A stretch of 64,000 nt of DNA, taken from Hydra vulgaris. Taxonomy: Eukaryota; Cnidaria; Hydrozoa; Anthoathecata; Hydridae. Location: contig NC_088922.1 of the NCBI RefSeq assembly GCF_038396675.1, forward strand, positions 1,954,001 through 2,018,000, given 5' to 3'. The notes under the pieces were generated by a model that was not told where the DNA came from, ran no database searches, and was given only the letters and a program-made list of their open reading frames with translations. Made by a program: the position numbers and the translations under genes. Shown here in pieces: positions 62,096 through 64,000 of this stretch (within the stretch, counting starts at the first letter, position 1; each line of letters begins with the position of its first letter).

Positions 62096-64000
62096 AATCT
62101 ATTTTTTATTTAAAAAATAATACTTTAAAAATACAAGTTTGTCAATCGTTTCCATTTTCAACTGATTTCGGGTTTTTGTGACAAAAGCTGAAGCTACCGA
62201 AAACACTCTTTTACTTACTGTTGACGTTGGTTGTATTGTCAATAATGCTGTAAAAAGTTTTCCAATAGAATCACCTCGTTTTGAACAATCTTTCTCCCAC
62301 AACTTCATTTCTTTTTCCAATGTGGATTTTCTCTCATTATTTTCTTTCGGAACAGTCATAATTAATTCATTTGTTTTTTGGAGTTCATCATAATTTGAAA
62401 CCAAACCATTATTTGAAATTATTTCTTCATTTTCAATTGTTAACTCTGTATCCATCTGTGTGTTTGCAGGATCTTCATTGAACAGCCTTTTGAAGGTTTC
62501 TTTAGCCAATAAATGAATAGAACTTTTTTTTAAATAAGTAAAATGGCAGGTAATCTCTGGTTTAGGATAATTTCCAGATTGTAAAAAATGCAAGAGTGAT
62601 ACAACATCCTCATTTCGTCTTTCTTCAATTCTTTTCTTCAAAGCAGTGAACATTTCCATGGCTAACTACGTATTTGTTTCTTTTAGTTTGTTTAGCAAAA
62701 AAATGCATACTCCTTCAGCTTTTAAAAGATTATTATTATCTTTACTGAGCTCTTTAACAGCAAGCTCAACCGGTTGTAAAACATGTGATATTTCTTCTAA
62801 AACTTTGATATTTTTTTGTGAACATTTTTGCTGATCTAATTCCATTAGAGCTTTTTGTATACAATCGTATATTTTTATGAAACGATTTACCATTGGTATT
62901 ATTGAGTTCCATCTTGTTTTGCAATCGAGTAGCAATCGTAACTTTTTGCCTTCTTGATCTATTATATTCTTGATCTATTATATGCTTTTCAAGAACACTG
63001 CTCCGAACTGAAGAATATTTGAAAAATTTAATAATTTTTCATGTTTCATCAAGAATTTTGCCAATGTCTTCACGAAAGATTGGTAATTGTCTAACTAAAT
63101 CATTTTGGAAATTTAAGTTACCATCAAAAGCAAATGCATCAGCTACCTCATCATTTTGTTCGGTAGTTTCAACACAATCATCATCTGCTAAATTTTCATC
63201 ATATTCTAAATTCTCATCATCTTGGAAATTTGTATCAATTACCTCATCATCATTCGTAATTAAACTCCCACTTTTTTTATAAAATACATCAAGTACAGCA
63301 AGATGTATAGCATAGTTGTAGCATAACTGAGAAAATGGTAAAATATTTTTCCCATATTTTACCATGACTGATGCTCCATCATGTGTGGATCCGACGATAT
63401 CATTATCCATTTCAATTTCATAATCTTTAAGTTTTGCTTTTACCAAATCGATAGTGGCATTTGAATCACAAGAACCTATTATTGCAGATAGACCCAAGAC
63501 TACAGGTGGCTTTGTTGCTGAATGAAGAGTGATATTCATGAACCTTCAAACGTTTATATCACTCCATTCATCGATTTTTTTTGCTCTAATAACGACGCTA
63601 TTAATTCTTCTTTTTTTTCTTTATAAAAATCCATTATATATTTCATTACCGTTGTTTCACTTTTTGGCATTTTATAATTACGACTTGCTACGAAACCCCT
63701 AATGGCTTCAGATGAAGTAATTCCTTTGATGCTAAATCCATCTTTTGTAGCACATTTCGCCAATATTTCATTCAATGATTCTCGACTTATGAAATTTATT
63801 ATTCCATTTCCAACTGATTTTGTGTTTTTCGAAGAAGACGCATCAGTTTCATTTGTGTCGCCCAAATTTCTTTTTTGTAAAGATATGCTATGTAATTTTA
63901 AATGATTAATCATTCCAGTAGTATTAGATCCCGGACGTTGAATTATAGATTTGCATATGTTACAAACTGACTCCGATTTCTCTTTTTTTGTAAAATATTT
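62096..64000 (-). pseudogene. hAT transposase 2, cut by the window edge
   Basis: A minus-strand gene whose start lies beyond 64000. At the edge is a BED finger (SVCNICKSIIQRPGSNTTGM-INHLKLH). Next comes AIRGFVASRNYKMPKSETTV, then NITLHSATKPPVVLGLSAII, DNDIVGSTHDGASVMVKYGK (Asp region), CYNYAIHLAVLDVFYKKSGS, an acidic insert and DCKTRWNSIIPMVNRFIKIY. The C-terminal block is IQPTSTVSKRVFSVASAFVT and NQLKMETIDKLVFLKYYF. Breaks: frameshifts near 63545 and 62940, and a stop at 62666. A different family from hAT 1. Confidence 0.85.

Overview
The window is eukaryotic, very AT-rich and dominated by transposable elements. It has no bacterial-style operons. Two conserved animal genes are spread over it as short exons with GT-AG introns, and the density of TA microsatellites, CR1/Jockey-like LINEs, hAT, Tc1 and MITE elements and tRNA-derived SINEs fits a cnidarian, most likely Hydra (inference from content only).

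Host genes. (1) An NF-YC gene (CCAAT-binding factor subunit gamma) lies on the minus strand, about 22064 down to 7167. It has nine exons coding roughly 328 aa, including the complete histone-fold core. Its introns carry a Tc1 transposon, a long-arm foldback element, LINE and SINE relics, TA arrays and a long CTG/CTA array. (2) A TMEM135-like gene lies on the plus strand. Four exons from 42049 to 55750 encode the N-terminal ~155 aa, with introns of about 8.5 kb, 4.4 kb and 0.3 kb full of nested elements. No later exon was recognised, so it probably runs past the right edge.

Layout. 0.5-4.3 kb: a minus-strand CR1-like LINE split by a 1.15-kb TIR element, abutting a hAT zinc-finger relic. 7.2-22.1 kb: NF-YC; inside it 11507-13278 is a Tc1 element with a two-exon DD34E transposase that looks intact. 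22.8-26.3 kb: a degraded plus-strand LINE of the first family. 27-32 kb: hAT relics, a BED zinc-finger ORF, degenerate repeats and striking perfect palindromes. 32.5-35 kb: a MITE and a Mutator-like transposase pseudogene. 37-40.5 kb: TA arrays, gene relics and a hAT transposase pseudogene. 41.4-41.6 kb: a hAT MITE with target-site duplication just upstream of TMEM135. 42.5-55 kb: LINE-in-LINE and SINE-in-LINE nests inside TMEM135 introns. 55.9-60 kb: a multi-hairpin MITE, SINE and LINE fragments, a LINE-derived minisatellite and a GGCTAGC-repeat element. 60.1-64 kb: two minus-strand hAT transposase genes, the second cut by the window edge.

Most open frames in the window are transposon remnants, antisense shadows or translated microsatellites. 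The items most worth a second look are the intron-bearing intact Tc1 and its possible in-frame splicing with NF-YC, the tandemly duplicated splice-acceptor module in NF-YC, and a recurring class of perfect, nearly loopless palindromes that resemble template-switch events.
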